NCBI GenBank assembly: GCA_016125085.1
Contig: WGMM01000004.1
Span: 151,074-215,073 of the forward strand
Direction of reading: 5' to 3'
Source: a bacterium
GTDB lineage: Bacteria; Planctomycetota; Planctomycetia; Isosphaerales; Isosphaeraceae
Length of the DNA stretch: 64,000 bases
The translations under genes were made by a program, and so were the position numbers. The notes beneath the pieces are model-generated. The model was not told the DNA's origin. It was given only the letters and a program-made list of their open reading frames with translations, and did no database searches. Positions 1 to 9,508 of this stretch are shown in pieces. How positions within the stretch are numbered: the stretch's first letter is position 1; each line of letters starts with the position of its first letter.

Positions 1-1
1 C

Positions 2-31
2 AGGCCCGAAGCGTCGCGACGCTCCGGGCCT
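2..31. terminator. Hairpin downstream of the GNAT gene
   Basis: A 7-bp outer stem (AGGCCCG/CGGGCCT) continues, after one A-C mismatch, into a self-complementary inner arm (AGCGTC/GACGCT) with almost no loop. It lies 25 bases past the stop of the minus-strand acetyltransferase. It could also end a plus-strand gene outside the window, where the tail would be TTCGTTCC. There is no long U-run, so the terminator role is inferred from position and stem strength. Confidence 0.5.
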
Positions 32-56
32 TCGTTCCAAAGCAACCGGTATGAAG

Positions 57-569
57 TTAGACGCCGATGGTGACGGCGGCGGACTGATCGATTTCGGCCG
101 TGATCGAAGCAGGCTGCGAAGAGCGGATCAGGGCGACTTCGTTACAGTTCGGGAACAGCGGGCAACGGACGCATTCGTTCCAGATCTTGTGCGGCAGATC
201 GCTTTTTTCGATCTGGACATAGCCGCACTTTTCGAAGAAGTCGGGAACGTAGGTCAGCGTGAAGACCGATTTGATGTCGAGATCACCGGCCGATTTCCAG
301 CAGGCGTCGACCAGGGCCCGCCCGACACCCCGCCCCTGGGCGGCCTCGGACACAGCCAGGCACTTCAATTCGGCCAGGTCTTCCCAAAACACATGAAGAG
401 CGGCACAGCCGATGATTCGGCCGTCGTCTTCCACGGCGACGTAAAATTCGCGGATCGATTCGTAGAGTTCGCCGAGCGTTCGGCGGATCATCAGCTTGCG
501 GTCTGCGAAGGTCTTGATCAAGTCGCAAATTGCGGGAACATCACTGACGCGTGCCGGGCGTATGTTCAA
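57..569 (-). CDS. argA: GNAT acetyltransferase, ArgA-like (N-acetylglutamate synthase type)
   Basis: This is a single-domain GNAT protein of about 170 residues. The acetyl-CoA motif A is visible near residues 70-90 (CLAVSEAAQGRGVGRAL), followed by YVPDFFEKCGY typical of short ArgA-like synthases, and a Cys-containing tail (ECVRCPLFPNC). Family knowledge points to acetylation of glutamate at the head of arginine biosynthesis, consistent with argC at 26.8 kb, but short GNATs can use other amines. The TTG at 569 is preferred as start because GGAGG sits 8 bases before it and the protein then begins (M)NIRPARVSD as in homologues. A GTG at 599 would add 10 residues but has no ribosome site. The gene stands alone and diverges from purC. 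Confidence 0.75.
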   Translation of the reverse strand: MNIRPARVSDVPAICDLIKTFADRKLMIRRTLGELYESIREFYVAVEDDGRIIGCAALHVFWEDLAELKCLAVSEAAQGRGVGRALVDACWKSAGDLDIKSVFTLTYVPDFFEKCGYVQIEKSDLPHKIWNECVRCPLFPNCNEVALIRSSQPASITAEIDQSAAVTIGV

Positions 570-723
570 CCGAGGAGCCTCCAAACCCCGGACTTCCACC
601 GGGAGATTTCAGGAATGGTGTCGCAACGGACTACCGGGCCCTTCGCACACTTGCAGGACGGTCTCGCAAGATCGGCTGCAAGTCTTGTCGCCCCACAGGG
701 CATGCGTCGGAATATTCCATCGT

Positions 724-752
724 ATTTTATCTACGACAGGATGCAATACCAA
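724..752 (-). promoter_or_regulatory. Candidate sigma-70 promoter for the GNAT gene
   Basis: On the minus strand TTGGTA (-35, 4/6) and TAAAAT (-10, 5/6) are separated by exactly 17 bases. A start near 717 would give a leader of roughly 150 bases. The 570-960 gap holds this element and the purC promoter, and I see nothing else in it. Confidence 0.35.
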
Positions 753-844
753 TTCGACAGAAACGCGCGTTTTGTTCACGGATTTTCGATCGAATTCGAC
801 CCGGGTTCCGCACCGCTCCAAGACACCAATTTTGCGGCGAATTC

Positions 845-874
845 ATGACTTGCCTGGCGGGACGCGGTTATAAT
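845..874 (+). promoter_or_regulatory. Candidate sigma-70 promoter for purC
   Basis: A perfect TATAAT (869-874) is preceded by ATGACT (4/6 to TTGACA) at an 18-base spacing, about 85 bases before the purC start. The 12-base block GCGGTTATAATC around the -10 recurs exactly before accA. Confidence 0.5.
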
Positions 875-960
875 CGGGTGATACGGCTTGCTGACGCCTC
901 TCCTGAGATGATTCGCGTCGGCTCCTCATAAGCGAAATTCGCAGCAAGAGCATCCCGAAA

Positions 961-1893
961 GTGTACGAGCCCTGGTCCGAACCCCTGTCGAATTATCCAC
1001 GCACCAGCGGCAAGGTGCGCGAGATTTTCGTCCTCCCCGACGACACTCTCCTGTTCGTCGCCACGGACCGGATCTCGGCCTACGACTGGATCCTGCCCAC
1101 GCCGATCCCCGACAAAGGCCGCGTGCTCTCCGGGCTTTCGGATCACTGGTTCGATCATCTCGGCATCGCACATCACCGGATCACAAGCCGAATCGACGAC
1201 ATCGCCGATCGCATTCCAGCCCTTCAGCGTGACGCCGACGCGCGTGCCTCGCTCGAAGGCCGGGCCATGCTGGTGCGAAAGCTGCATATCGTGCCGTTCG
1301 AATGTGTCGTCCGCGGCTATCTTTCCGGCAGCGGCTGGCGAGAATACAAGGCCGGCGGCAACGTCTGCGGGGTCGATTTGCCGCAGAGGCTCGTCGAAAG
1401 CGACCGGCTGCCCGAGCCGATCTTCACGCCCGCCACCAAGGCAGCCAGCGGGCATGACGAAAACGTGCCCTTCGAACGCATGGCTGCCGACCTCGGGCAG
1501 GATCTAGCCGGACGGTTGCGCAAGGCCAGCCTGGCCATTTACGAAAAAGCCGCGGCCATGGCCCTGAAGCAGGGGCTGATTCTGGCCGATACCAAGTTCG
1601 AATGGGGGCTGGATGTGAGCGGCGACATCGTCCTGGCGGACGAAGTCCTCACGCCCGACAGTTCGCGATACTGGGACGCCGCAGCCTATCGCCCCGGTGG
1701 CCCGCAGCCTTCGTACGACAAGCAGTTCGTGCGTGACTGGCTGGACGCCAGCGGCTGGGATCACGCCAGCCATCCCCCCTCGCTGCCGGCGGAAATCGTG
1801 CAGCGAACGCGACAGAAGTATGTCGACGCCTACCGGCTCATCACGGGCCGTGAATTCCCGTGGGGCGATGCGAAGCACACGCATCCTGCCTGA
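961..1893 (+). CDS. purC: Phosphoribosylaminoimidazole-succinocarboxamide synthase
   Basis: SAICAR synthase joins aspartate to CAIR with ATP in de novo purine synthesis, in the cytoplasm. The ATP-grasp-like fold is recognisable from TSGKVREIF (15-23), DRISAYDW (36-43), the signature VPFECVVRGYLSGSGW (111-126) and LILADTKFEWG near residue 208. At 310 residues it matches the longer (about 300-residue) branch of the family. It starts with GTG, preceded only by a weak purine stretch (AAGAGC). The gene begins a plus-strand run with aroC 53 bases downstream, so the two may be cotranscribed. Confidence 0.95.
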   Translation: MYEPWSEPLSNYPRTSGKVREIFVLPDDTLLFVATDRISAYDWILPTPIPDKGRVLSGLSDHWFDHLGIAHHRITSRIDDIADRIPALQRDADARASLEGRAMLVRKLHIVPFECVVRGYLSGSGWREYKAGGNVCGVDLPQRLVESDRLPEPIFTPATKAASGHDENVPFERMAADLGQDLAGRLRKASLAIYEKAAAMALKQGLILADTKFEWGLDVSGDIVLADEVLTPDSSRYWDAAAYRPGGPQPSYDKQFVRDWLDASGWDHASHPPSLPAEIVQRTRQKYVDAYRLITGREFPWGDAKHTHPA

Positions 1894-1946
1894 AGCATGA
1901 GCCGGTTTCGAGTGATCGTTCGATTCGTCATCAAGGTCGGTTCCCG

Positions 1947-3203
1947 ATGAGTTTACGCTACCTGACAGCCGGCGAGAGCCATGGCGCGGCACTGACGGCC
2001 ATCGTCGACGGCTTCCCTTCCGGTCTCCCGGTCGATTTCGAAGCGATCGACTTCGAGCTCAAACGCCGCCAGGGGGGCTATGGCCGCGGCAAGCGCCAGC
2101 AGCTCGAAACCGACAAGATCTCGATCGAATCGGGCATCTATCGGGGCGTCACCACAGGCGCGCCGATCACGCTCCGGCTGATCAATCGCGACGCCAAGCT
2201 CGAAAAACTGGCCGAGCCGGAAGCCCCGCGCGGCGGGCATATCGACCTGGCCGGTTCGCTGTCACACGAAACCGGCATTCGCCAGGTACTCGAACGGGCC
2301 AGTGCCCGCGAAACGGCCATTCGCGTCGCTGTCGGTGCTCTGGCCAGCCAGATGCTGGGGCATCTCGGCATCGGTGTCATCGGGTACGTCGTCGAACTCG
2401 GGGGCGTAAAGGCCGATGCGCTCGCGATCGACCAGTCCGTGCGTGACGCCAGCGCGGTCTACACGCTCAATCCGCAGGCCGATGCCGCGATCGTCGCCGC
2501 GATCGATGCCGCCCGTGCCGCGGGCGATACGCTCGGCGGAATTCTCGAAACGATCGTCACCGGCTGCCCGATCGGCCTGGGTTCGCACACGCAATATGAC
2601 CGCAAGCTCGATGCCCGCCTGGCCGCGGCTGTGATGAGCATTCAGGCGGTCAAGGCGGTCGAGTTCGGTCTGGGCTGCGAAGTCGCTCGCCGGCCGGGGT
2701 CGAAAGTCATGGATCCGATCCGGTACGACCCCGACCACGACCCGTCGGATCGCAGGTTCGGTTTCCGTCGGCCGTCGAACAATGCCGGCGGGATCGAAGG
2801 AGGCACATCGAACGGCGAACCCATCGTCGTCCGTGCGTACAAAAAGCCGATCAGCACCCTTGCCGCGCGCGGGCCGAGCATCAAAATGGCGACGAAGACC
2901 GAGTCGCCGGCAAGTTACGAGCGATCCGACGTCTGTGCCGTTCCGGCGGCTTCGGTGATTATGCAGAATGTCGTCGCCTTCGAAATCGCGGCGGCTGTCG
3001 TCGAAAAATATGGCTCAGGCAGCCTTGGGGCACTTCAGGAGGCCGTGGCCACGGCCCACGAACGTACGAAACGCCATCTGACGGAATGGCCCCCGGCTCG
3101 CAACCAGGCGGCGAATTCGGCCCAGGGCGATGCCGTTCAGCAGCCCTCCGGGCGCTCTTCGGCCGTGCTCTCCCAGGCGCGAAAAAGCCCTGAGTCGACC
3201 TGA
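1947..3203 (+). CDS. aroC: Chorismate synthase
   Basis: It converts EPSP to chorismate using reduced FMN, the last shikimate-pathway step. Family signatures are present: GESHG (9-13), GYGRGKRQQLETDKI near residue 50, and FRRPSNNAGGIEGGTSNG near residue 275. The 418 residues exceed the common 360-390 because of a low-complexity tail after about residue 380. The ATG at 1947 is chosen because homology starts at MSLRYLTAGESHG and AAGG lies just upstream. The frame is open further upstream but that part overlaps purC. pheA, which uses chorismate, lies 11 kb downstream in a separate unit. Confidence 0.95.
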   Translation: MSLRYLTAGESHGAALTAIVDGFPSGLPVDFEAIDFELKRRQGGYGRGKRQQLETDKISIESGIYRGVTTGAPITLRLINRDAKLEKLAEPEAPRGGHIDLAGSLSHETGIRQVLERASARETAIRVAVGALASQMLGHLGIGVIGYVVELGGVKADALAIDQSVRDASAVYTLNPQADAAIVAAIDAARAAGDTLGGILETIVTGCPIGLGSHTQYDRKLDARLAAAVMSIQAVKAVEFGLGCEVARRPGSKVMDPIRYDPDHDPSDRRFGFRRPSNNAGGIEGGTSNGEPIVVRAYKKPISTLAARGPSIKMATKTESPASYERSDVCAVPAASVIMQNVVAFEIAAAVVEKYGSGSLGALQEAVATAHERTKRHLTEWPPARNQAANSAQGDAVQQPSGRSSAVLSQARKSPEST

Positions 3204-3384
3204 CCGAATCCGTGGTTCTTGCGTCGACGATCCGTATCTGCAAAAATGGCAGTCGCCTGATCAGGCCTGGCGATCGGCCCGGGTGTCAATTTGACAGCCG
3301 CAGGGTTCAAGGTTGGCCGGATCGATTTGTGTCATTGACGGCAAATCAAGTAACGGAAGCAATTTAGATGAATCTGTCCGTAAT
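3204..3384. other. Intergenic region between aroC and the dnaK promoter
   Basis: Noncoding in appearance. I see no convincing gene, no CIRCE inverted repeat and no clear terminator for aroC. It ends at the sigma-54-type promoter described next. Confidence 0.4.
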
Positions 3385-3400
3385 TGGCACGCCTCTTGCA
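3385..3400 (+). promoter_or_regulatory. Sigma-54 (RpoN) -24/-12 promoter upstream of dnaK
   Basis: TGGCACG, four bases, then TTGCA: the GG at 3386-3387 and GC at 3398-3399 are separated by exactly 10 bases, matching the sigma-54 consensus at every key position. Transcription would start near 3411, leaving a purine-rich leader of about 130 bases before the dnaK ATG. Sigma-54 promoters need an AAA+ enhancer-binding protein. I could not identify its upstream binding sites in the sequence. Confidence 0.8.
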
Positions 3401-3542
3401 TAATTGCGTGGCATCCTCCGAATAGGCGATCGGGCGAAGGCCGGCGGGGCGAAGGGAACCGAAGCGGAATCAGCCGACGAAAGCTTGAGCGGAAAACCAG
3501 TCGTAGCGGAATAAGAACAGGGCGAAGAAAGGGGAGCGAGAC

Positions 3543-5462
3543 ATGGCAGAAGGCGAAAAGATCATCGGGATTGACCTGGGCACGACGAACTCGGTCGTAG
3601 CGGTGATGGAAGGTGGCGAGCCGAAGGTGATCGCCAATCAGGAGGGGGCGTATCTGACCCCGTCCGTGGTGGCGTTCACGAACAAGGGCGACACGCTGGT
3701 GGGCGAGCCGGCGAAGCGTCAGGCCGTGACGAACCCGACAGGCACGATCTATTCGATCAAGCGGTTCATGGGCCGGCGCGTCGGTGAAGTCTCCGACGAG
3801 CAGAAGATGGTGCCCTACAAGATCGTCGGCAGCACGAGCGATCCGGTGAAGGTCGAAGTCGGGGGCAAAGAGTACAGCCCGCCCGAAATCTCGGCCATCA
3901 TCCTGCGCAAGCTGAAGGAAGCGGCCGAAAGCTATCTTGGTCATAAGGTCAAGAAGGCCGTGATCACGGTGCCGGCCTACTTCAACGATGCCCAGCGGCA
4001 GGCGACGAAGGACGCCGGTCAGATCGCGGGCCTGGAAGTGGCCCGGATCATCAACGAGCCGACGGCCGCGGCGCTGGCCTATGGCCTGGACAAGAAGAAG
4101 AACGAAAAGATCGCCGTGTTCGACCTCGGCGGCGGCACGTTCGACATTTCGATCCTGGACGTGACGGACGGTCTGTTCGAAGTGCTTTCGACCAACGGCG
4201 ACACCCACCTGGGTGGCGACGACTGGGACGAAGCCCTGATCAACCACATCGCCGACGAGTTCAAGAAGAACGAAGGCATCGACCTGCGTAAGGATCAGAT
4301 GGCTCTGCAGCGGCTCAAGGAAGCCGCCGAAAAGGCCAAGAAGGAACTGTCGTTCCAGGCTCAGGCCGAAGTGAACCTGCCGTTCATCACGGCCGATGCC
4401 TCCGGGCCGAAGCACCTGATGATGACGATCACCCGCAGCCAGTTCGAACGTATGACCGACAAACTGGTCGAACGCTGCAAGATCCCGGTCCTGAAGGCTC
4501 TGGAAGACGCCAAGCTGAAGGCTGGTCAGGTCGACGAAGTGGTTCTGGTCGGCGGTTCCACCCGGATGCCGCGGATTCAGGAAATGGTCAAGGAAATCTT
4601 CGGCCGAGAGCCCCACAAGGGCGTCAATCCGGACGAAGTCGTGGCCGTCGGTGCCGCGATTCAGGGTGCCGTGCTCACGGGCGAAGTCAAAGACCTGCTG
4701 CTGCTGGACGTGACTCCGCTTTCGCTGGGTCTGGAAACCAAGGGCGGCGTCATGACCGTTCTGGTGCCGCGCAACACGACGATTCCGACCGAGAAGAAGG
4801 AAACCTTCACCACCGCCGAAGACAACCAGACGGCTGTGACGATCAAGGTCTATCAGGGCGAGCGGCCGATGGCGTCGGATAACCGGCTCCTCGGCGAGTT
4901 CAACCTGGAAGGCATTCCGCCAGCCCGGATGGGCGTGCCCCAGATCGAGGTGGCCTTCAACCTGGACGCCAACGGCATCCTTTCCGTCAAGGCCCGTGAC
5001 AAGGCCAGCGGTAAGGAGCAGACGATCCGGATCGAAGCCTCAGGCGGTCTTTCCAAGGACGAAATCGATAAGATGCAGCGTGACGCCGAAAGCCACGCCG
5101 CCGAAGACAAACGCAAGCGTGACCTGGCGGAAGCGCGCAACTCGGCCGAACAACGTGTCTACCAGGTCGAAAAGACCCTGGAAGACAACAAGGAAAAGCT
5201 GACCGAAGGCGACAAATCGGCGATCGCGTCGCTTGTCGAAAAGGTCAACAAGGCGAAGGAAGGCACCGACGTGGCCGCGATTCAATCCGCCACCGACGAG
5301 CTGATGAAAGCCGTTCAGGCCATGGCCGAGAAGCTTTATGCCGCAGGCCCCGAAGCTTCGGCCCCTGGTGGCGATGCCCCTACAGGTTCGCCCGAAGCCG
5401 GCGAATCGGCTGGCGGCAGCAAGCCGGACGACGTGATCGACGTCGAATTCGAGCAGAAGTGA
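3543..5462 (+). CDS. dnaK: Chaperone DnaK (Hsp70)
   Basis: This is the ATP-dependent Hsp70 chaperone of the cytoplasm, working with DnaJ and GrpE (neither is in this window) and with ClpB in disaggregation. The nucleotide-binding domain starts at GIDLGTTNS (9-17), with FDLGGGTFD near residue 194 and [10 protein letters not shown] near 338. The substrate-binding domain and helical lid follow, and the C-terminal tail ends [11 protein letters not shown], the canonical EEVD-like bacterial end. Length (639) is normal. A strong GGGGAG ribosome site lies 8 bases before the ATG. It is led by a sigma-54-type promoter, with no CIRCE operator visible, and closed by a perfect terminator, so it appears monocistronic. 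Confidence 0.98.
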   Translation: MAEGEKIIGIDLGTTNSVVAVMEGGEPKVIANQEGAYLTPSVVAFTNKGDTLVGEPAKRQAVTNPTGTIYSIKRFMGRRVGEVSDEQKMVPYKIVGSTSDPVKVEVGGKEYSPPEISAIILRKLKEAAESYLGHKVKKAVITVPAYFNDAQRQATKDAGQIAGLEVARIINEPTAAALAYGLDKKKNEKIAVFDLGGGTFDISILDVTDGLFEVLSTNGDTHLGGDDWDEALINHIADEFKKNEGIDLRKDQMALQRLKEAAEKAKKELSFQAQAEVNLPFITADASGPKHLMMTITRSQFERMTDKLVERCKIPVLKALEDAKLKAGQVDEVVLVGGSTRMPRIQEMVKEIFGREPHKGVNPDEVVAVGAAIQGAVLTGEVKDLLLLDVTPLSLGLETKGGVMTVLVPRNTTIPTEKKETFTTAEDNQTAVTIKVYQGERPMASDNRLLGEFNLEGIPPARMGVPQIEVAFNLDANGILSVKARDKASGKEQTIRIEASGGLSKDEIDKMQRDAESHAAEDKRKRDLAEARNSAEQRVYQVEKTLEDNKEKLTEGDKSAIASLVEKVNKAKEGTDVAAIQSATDELMKAVQAMAEKLYAAGPEASAPGGDAPTGSPEAGESAGGSKPDDVIDVEFEQK

Positions 5463-5507
5463 TTCGGCAGGTGACGCAAAACCGGACCGAATGACCCTGA
5501 GATCTCG

Positions 5508-5540
5508 GGGGGATGTGCCGAGCGGCCATCCCCCTTTTTT
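5508..5540 (+). terminator. Intrinsic terminator after dnaK
   Basis: A perfect 8-bp stem GGGGGATG/CATCCCCC with an 11-base loop is followed directly by six T residues, 45 bases past the dnaK stop. It separates dnaK from the small gene at 5602. Confidence 0.92.
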
Positions 5541-5601
5541 CATAGGGTTTCCTGGCTCCGGGCCGGCGCTGAAACCTGATTCGTTCTTCAGGAATCGAGC
5601 G

Positions 5602-6027
5602 ATGACCGCCGCTGAGAATCGACCGAACCGTCCGCCTGGCTTCGAAACCCTGATGCGTCAGGCCTGGCCCGTGCTCTGGGAAGCGATTCGCCAGGGGCGA
5701 ACGGTCAGCTATACGGAACTGGCAGGTCGCGGCGGCCGGCCGCTGCATCACCGGCAACTGGCCCGGCAACTGCTGCGGGAAATGTCGCTTCGGTGCAAGC
5801 AGGCTGGTTTGCCCGATCTGGCGGCGCTTGTCGTGCGGCGCGATACCGGAAAGCCTGGCACCGGCTGGTGGGATCTCAACCCCGGGCGGGTTCGCGGGCC
5901 GGAAGACCCCGAGGAATCCTGGGAAGAGGCTCTGGTCATGTGCCTGAGCCACCCGTGGAAATCGACCGACGTCGACCTGCTCACCGGGGGCGGTAAAAAG
6001 TCGCCGAAAATCGGCCCGAATTCCTGA
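5602..6027 (+). CDS. Small conserved-looking protein between dnaK and clpB, function unknown
   Basis: A 141-residue soluble protein I cannot assign to a family with confidence. Residues 18-85 look like a compact helical, possibly winged-helix, domain: PVLWEAIRQGRTVSYTELA, then a basic stretch (HHRQLARQLLREMSLRC), then LPDLAALVVRRDTGKPG. The phrase GRTVSYTELA loosely resembles the DNA-binding part of alkyltransferase-like proteins, but no PCHR active site exists. The ATG at 5602 has AGGAA upstream and lies beyond the dnaK terminator, so the longer frame starting at 5491 is rejected. It lies 54 bases before clpB and may be cotranscribed with it. Confidence 0.65.
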   Translation: MTAAENRPNRPPGFETLMRQAWPVLWEAIRQGRTVSYTELAGRGGRPLHHRQLARQLLREMSLRCKQAGLPDLAALVVRRDTGKPGTGWWDLNPGRVRGPEDPEESWEEALVMCLSHPWKSTDVDLLTGGGKKSPKIGPNS

Positions 6028-6081
6028 ACGAAACGCCACTGCCGAACGTAAGAAAAGACAAGAAAAGGGGGAATCGACACA

Positions 6082-8733
6082 ATGGCATTCCGATTCGAAC
6101 AGCTTACGCACAAAGCTCAGGAAGCGGTCCAGCGCACGCAGGAAATGGCCCGCGAGAGCGGTAATCAGCGGTTGGAGCCTATGCACCTGCTGGCCGCCCT
6201 GCTGGAACCGGCTCCGTCCGTCACGCGCGCCATTCTGGAGAAGCTGGGGATAAACCCGGCCCAGATTCAGAAAGCCGCCAGTGAGGGCATCAAGGCCCTG
6301 CCGAAAGTCAGCGGCGGCGAGCAGACGCTCGGGCCCGACCTTTCGAAAGTCCTCGACACCGCTTCCGACGAAGCCAAGACGATGGGCGACGACTTCGTCT
6401 CGATCGAACACCTGCTGCTGGCTTTGACGAAAGTTCCCGGCAAGGCGCAGGGCGTCCTGAACGCGTTGGGCGTCAACGACAAGGCCATCATGGGTGCCCT
6501 GAAGGACGTGCGCGGCAGCCAGCGGGTGACGGACCAGAGCCCTGAGGAAAAGTATCAGGCCCTGGAAAAGTACGGCCGCGATCTCGTCGAGCTGGCCCGC
6601 AAGGGCAAGATCGACCCGGTGATCGGCCGCGACAGCGAAATTCGCCGCGTCGTTCAGGTGCTCTCGCGCCGGACGAAGAACAACCCGGTGCTCATCGGCG
6701 AACCGGGCGTCGGCAAGACGGCCATCGCCGAAGGGCTGGCCCAGCGGATCGTCTCGGGTGACGTGCCCGAATCGCTCAAGGGCCGCAAGCTGATCGCGCT
6801 GGACATGGGCGCGCTCGTCGCCGGGGCCAAATACCGGGGCGAATTCGAAGAACGCCTCAAGGCCGTTCTCAAGGAAGTGACCGACTCGGGCGGGCGGATC
6901 ATTCTGTTCATCGACGAACTGCACCTGGTCGTCGGCGCGGGCAAGAGCGACGGCGCCATGGACGCCGCCAACCTGCTCAAGCCGGCCCTGGCCCGGGGCG
7001 AGCTGCGGTGCGTCGGCGCGACGACGCTCGACGAATATCGCGAGCACATCGAAAAGGACCCGGCCCTGGAACGGCGGTTCCAGCCGGTGATGGTCGAGGA
7101 GCCGTCGATCGAAGACACGATCGCCATCCTGCGGGGCATCAAGGAAAAGTACGAAGTGCACCATAAGGTGACGATTCGCGATTCGGCACTGGTGGCCGCC
7201 GCGAAGCTTTCCACCCGCTACATCACCGACAGGCAGCTGCCCGACAAGGCCATCGACCTTGTCGACGAAGCCGCCAGCCGCCTGAGCATGGAGCTGCAAT
7301 CCGTTCCGACCGAGATCGACGTCATCCAGCGCCGGCTGCTGCAATTGCAGCTGGCCCAGCGGATGCTCCAGAACGAAACCGAGGAGCACGCCCAGGAACG
7401 GCTGGCCGAGATCGAGGAAGAGATCGCCAGGCTGGAAAAGGACCTGCAGGATCTGCGCACGCAGTGGGAGTTCGAAAAATCGGGCTTGGGCGACGTGCAG
7501 AAGGTGCGGGAAGAGTACGACAAGGTGAAGATCGAATACGCCCGGCAATATGAGGAGATCAACCTCATGATGCAGCGCGGCGAGCGGCCGGACGAAAACG
7601 TCTTCCGCAAGCTGGCCGAGATCGAAGCCCGCAAGAAGTCGCTGGAAACGCAGATCGCCAGCGCCGAAGCCGCCCAGCCCGCCGCCGAAAAGTCGGAAGC
7701 GAAGGGCAAGGACGGCCGTGTTCTGCTCAAGAAAGAGGTCGACTCGGAAGAGATCGCCGAAGTCGTGAGCCAGTGGACGGGCATCCCGGTTTCGAAGATG
7801 CTCACCACCGAGCGCGAAAAGCTGCTGCACCTGGAAAACCAGATCCACCTGCGTATGGTCAACCAGAACGACGCCGTTCGGGCCGTGGCCGATGCCGTGC
7901 GCCGCAGCCGTGCGGGCCTGCAGGATCCGAATCGGCCGATCGGTTCGTTCCTGTTCCTCGGGCCGACGGGCGTGGGCAAGACGGAGCTGGCGAAGGCGCT
8001 GGCCGAGTTCCTGTTCGACGACGAAAACGCCATGGTGCGCATCGACATGTCCGAATACGGCGAGCGGCATAACGTCAGCCGCCTGATCGGCGCGCCTCCC
8101 GGCTATGTCGGTTACGAGGAAGGGGGCCGGCTCACGGAAGCCGTCCGCCGCAGGCCTTATTCGGTCGTCCTGCTGGACGAAATGGAAAAGGCTCACCGCG
8201 ACGTCTTCAACGTGCTGCTGCAGGTGCTCGATGACGGCCGCCTGACAGACGGGCAGGGGCGCACGGTCGACTTCAAGAACGCCGTGATCATCATGACTTC
8301 GAATATCGGCAGCCAGGTCATCAGCGAGATGGCCGACAACGGCGACGAAGCCGCGATGCGCAACGCCATCGAGGAAATCCTGCGGAAGAACTTCCTGCCG
8401 GAATTCCTGAACCGGATCGACGAGAAAATCATCTTCCACCCGCTGGGCTACTTCGAGCTGCGGAAGATCGTGGACATCCAGCTCAAGCGGATGATGGCCC
8501 AGATGACCGAAGCCGGCCTGGTTCTGGAAATGACCGACAAGGCCAAGGAGCAGATCGCCGAAGAAGGCTACGACCCGGCCTATGGTGCCCGGCCGCTGAA
8601 GCGGGTGCTGCAGCAGCGCGTGGCCAATCCGCTGGCCTCGGCGATCCTGGCCGGCAAGTTCCCACCGGGGGCGACGATCCTGATCGACTGGAATGCGGAC
8701 GAAAGCCGGTTCGATTTCGAGCCGAAATCCTAA
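6082..8733 (+). CDS. clpB: ATP-dependent disaggregase ClpB (Hsp100)
   Basis: ClpB threads aggregated proteins through a hexameric ring, handing them to DnaK. The order is: N-terminal repeat domain (1-145, starting at [15 protein letters not shown]); AAA1 with Walker A GEPGVGKT near 206 and Walker B ILFIDELH near 275; a coiled-coil middle domain (about 400-530); and AAA2 with Walker A GPTGVGKT near 627. A pore-loop-like GYVGYEEGG lies near 674. At 883 residues it is full length. An AGGGGGA ribosome site precedes the ATG. It lies 620 bases from dnaK, a grouping that fits their shared task, though only dnaK shows the sigma-54 promoter. Confidence 0.97.
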   Translation: MAFRFEQLTHKAQEAVQRTQEMARESGNQRLEPMHLLAALLEPAPSVTRAILEKLGINPAQIQKAASEGIKALPKVSGGEQTLGPDLSKVLDTASDEAKTMGDDFVSIEHLLLALTKVPGKAQGVLNALGVNDKAIMGALKDVRGSQRVTDQSPEEKYQALEKYGRDLVELARKGKIDPVIGRDSEIRRVVQVLSRRTKNNPVLIGEPGVGKTAIAEGLAQRIVSGDVPESLKGRKLIALDMGALVAGAKYRGEFEERLKAVLKEVTDSGGRIILFIDELHLVVGAGKSDGAMDAANLLKPALARGELRCVGATTLDEYREHIEKDPALERRFQPVMVEEPSIEDTIAILRGIKEKYEVHHKVTIRDSALVAAAKLSTRYITDRQLPDKAIDLVDEAASRLSMELQSVPTEIDVIQRRLLQLQLAQRMLQNETEEHAQERLAEIEEEIARLEKDLQDLRTQWEFEKSGLGDVQKVREEYDKVKIEYARQYEEINLMMQRGERPDENVFRKLAEIEARKKSLETQIASAEAAQPAAEKSEAKGKDGRVLLKKEVDSEEIAEVVSQWTGIPVSKMLTTEREKLLHLENQIHLRMVNQNDAVRAVADAVRRSRAGLQDPNRPIGSFLFLGPTGVGKTELAKALAEFLFDDENAMVRIDMSEYGERHNVSRLIGAPPGYVGYEEGGRLTEAVRRRPYSVVLLDEMEKAHRDVFNVLLQVLDDGRLTDGQGRTVDFKNAVIIMTSNIGSQVISEMADNGDEAAMRNAIEEILRKNFLPEFLNRIDEKIIFHPLGYFELRKIVDIQLKRMMAQMTEAGLVLEMTDKAKEQIAEEGYDPAYGARPLKRVLQQRVANPLASAILAGKFPPGATILIDWNADESRFDFEPKS

Positions 8734-8766
8734 GCCGCGGTCTGGTCAAACGGACGAAACGAAGCG

Positions 8767-8798
8767 ACGGAGCCCGGCATCGGGCTCCGTCGTGTTTT
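8767..8798. terminator. Bidirectional terminator between clpB and the lipoprotein gene
   Basis: A perfect 10-bp stem ACGGAGCCCG/CGGGCTCCGT with a GCAT loop, followed on the plus strand by CGTGTTTTG. It sits between two convergent genes and could serve both. Confidence 0.85.
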
Positions 8799-8820
8799 GT
8801 TCGAACTGTTACCAATCGAA

Positions 8821-9342
8821 TTATGGCCTGCGTTCGCGGGCTCTGTCACCTTCGCGGACGACCACGTCGTCCTTGACGATCAGCATGAGCGTCGTTTTGA
8901 AGGCCAGTTCGCCGTCGGCGGTTTTCGCGGCGATGTCCCATTCGTGGATGCCCGGGTCTTTCGTAGCCTCGGGCTGTACGTCGATCGTCACGGGCATCGA
9001 TTCGGAAGAGTCGATGGAAAACGTGGCCGGTGCGACGCTCAGGCCTGGCCGGGCGATGTCGTAGCCGGTGACCGAGATCTCTTTCGAAGTCGGATTCTTC
9101 ACCGAGAGCAGCAGTTCCATTTTGCCATTGAGCGGCAGCGTGCCGAGATCGAGCCTGCGAACGACCGTCAGCACGCCTTCCGGCTTTGCCTTACGAGCGG
9201 CTTTGAGATCTTCCACTCCAGGAGTGCTTCCCTCATTCCGGCAGCCTTGCGCTGGGACGAGAAACGCCAGCATCGCCGGGATCGCAACGATCCGGATGTA
9301 GCGTTCATGCCGATTGCATGGACAATTCGAAATGGGGGACAT
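8821..9342 (-). CDS. Putative lipoprotein with a DUF1573/Ig-like domain
   Basis: A 173-residue exported protein. A basic n-region (RHERYIR) and hydrophobic core lead to PAQGC with Cys34, a loose lipobox of the kind seen in planctomycetes. Residues about 55-150 form a beta-rich segment (LDLGTLPLNGKMELLLSVKNPTSKEI) that resembles DUF1573 or Hydin-like Ig modules, which are common in planctomycete secretomes. Function is unknown. The start is supported by GAGG six bases upstream. It diverges from the YTV gene. Confidence 0.7.
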   Translation of the reverse strand: MSPISNCPCNRHERYIRIVAIPAMLAFLVPAQGCRNEGSTPGVEDLKAARKAKPEGVLTVVRRLDLGTLPLNGKMELLLSVKNPTSKEISVTGYDIARPGLSVAPATFSIDSSESMPVTIDVQPEATKDPGIHEWDIAAKTADGELAFKTTLMLIVKDDVVVREGDRARERRP

Positions 9343-9371
9343 GGGGGACCTCGTAAAGTGTAGCGATCAGG

Positions 9372-9400
9372 TTGGCTTTGCCGGCCTCGTGTGGTAGATT
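9372..9400 (+). promoter_or_regulatory. Candidate promoter for the YTV-type gene
   Basis: TTGGCT and TAGATT (each 4/6 to the sigma-70 hexamers) with a 17-base spacer, about 100 bases before the gene. A weak match, supported mainly by position. Confidence 0.3.
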
Positions 9401-9508
9401 CTCTTGGAGATCGTCCAATATGCGGAGGGGCCGTCGTCGCCGTCAATTGACGAGTTCATTTCGGTCGGTACCTGCGCTGTAAAACTGCACCTCATGAGGA
9501 ATACGACG

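Noticed and set aside
51-848. Plus-strand frame opposite the GNAT gene
   Set aside because: The minus-strand frame has clear GNAT motifs; the plus frame has none.
3204-3542. Searched for a CIRCE operator before dnaK
   Set aside because: No TTAGCACTC...GAGTGCTAA-like inverted repeat is visible.
3261-4616. A 451-codon minus-strand frame opposite dnaK
   Set aside because: Antisense shadow of the dnaK reading frame; no homology features or ribosome site.
5380-8439. A 1,019-codon open frame on the minus strand opposite clpB
   Set aside because: It is a shadow of ClpB in high-GC DNA; its translation has no recognisable domains and biased low-complexity composition.
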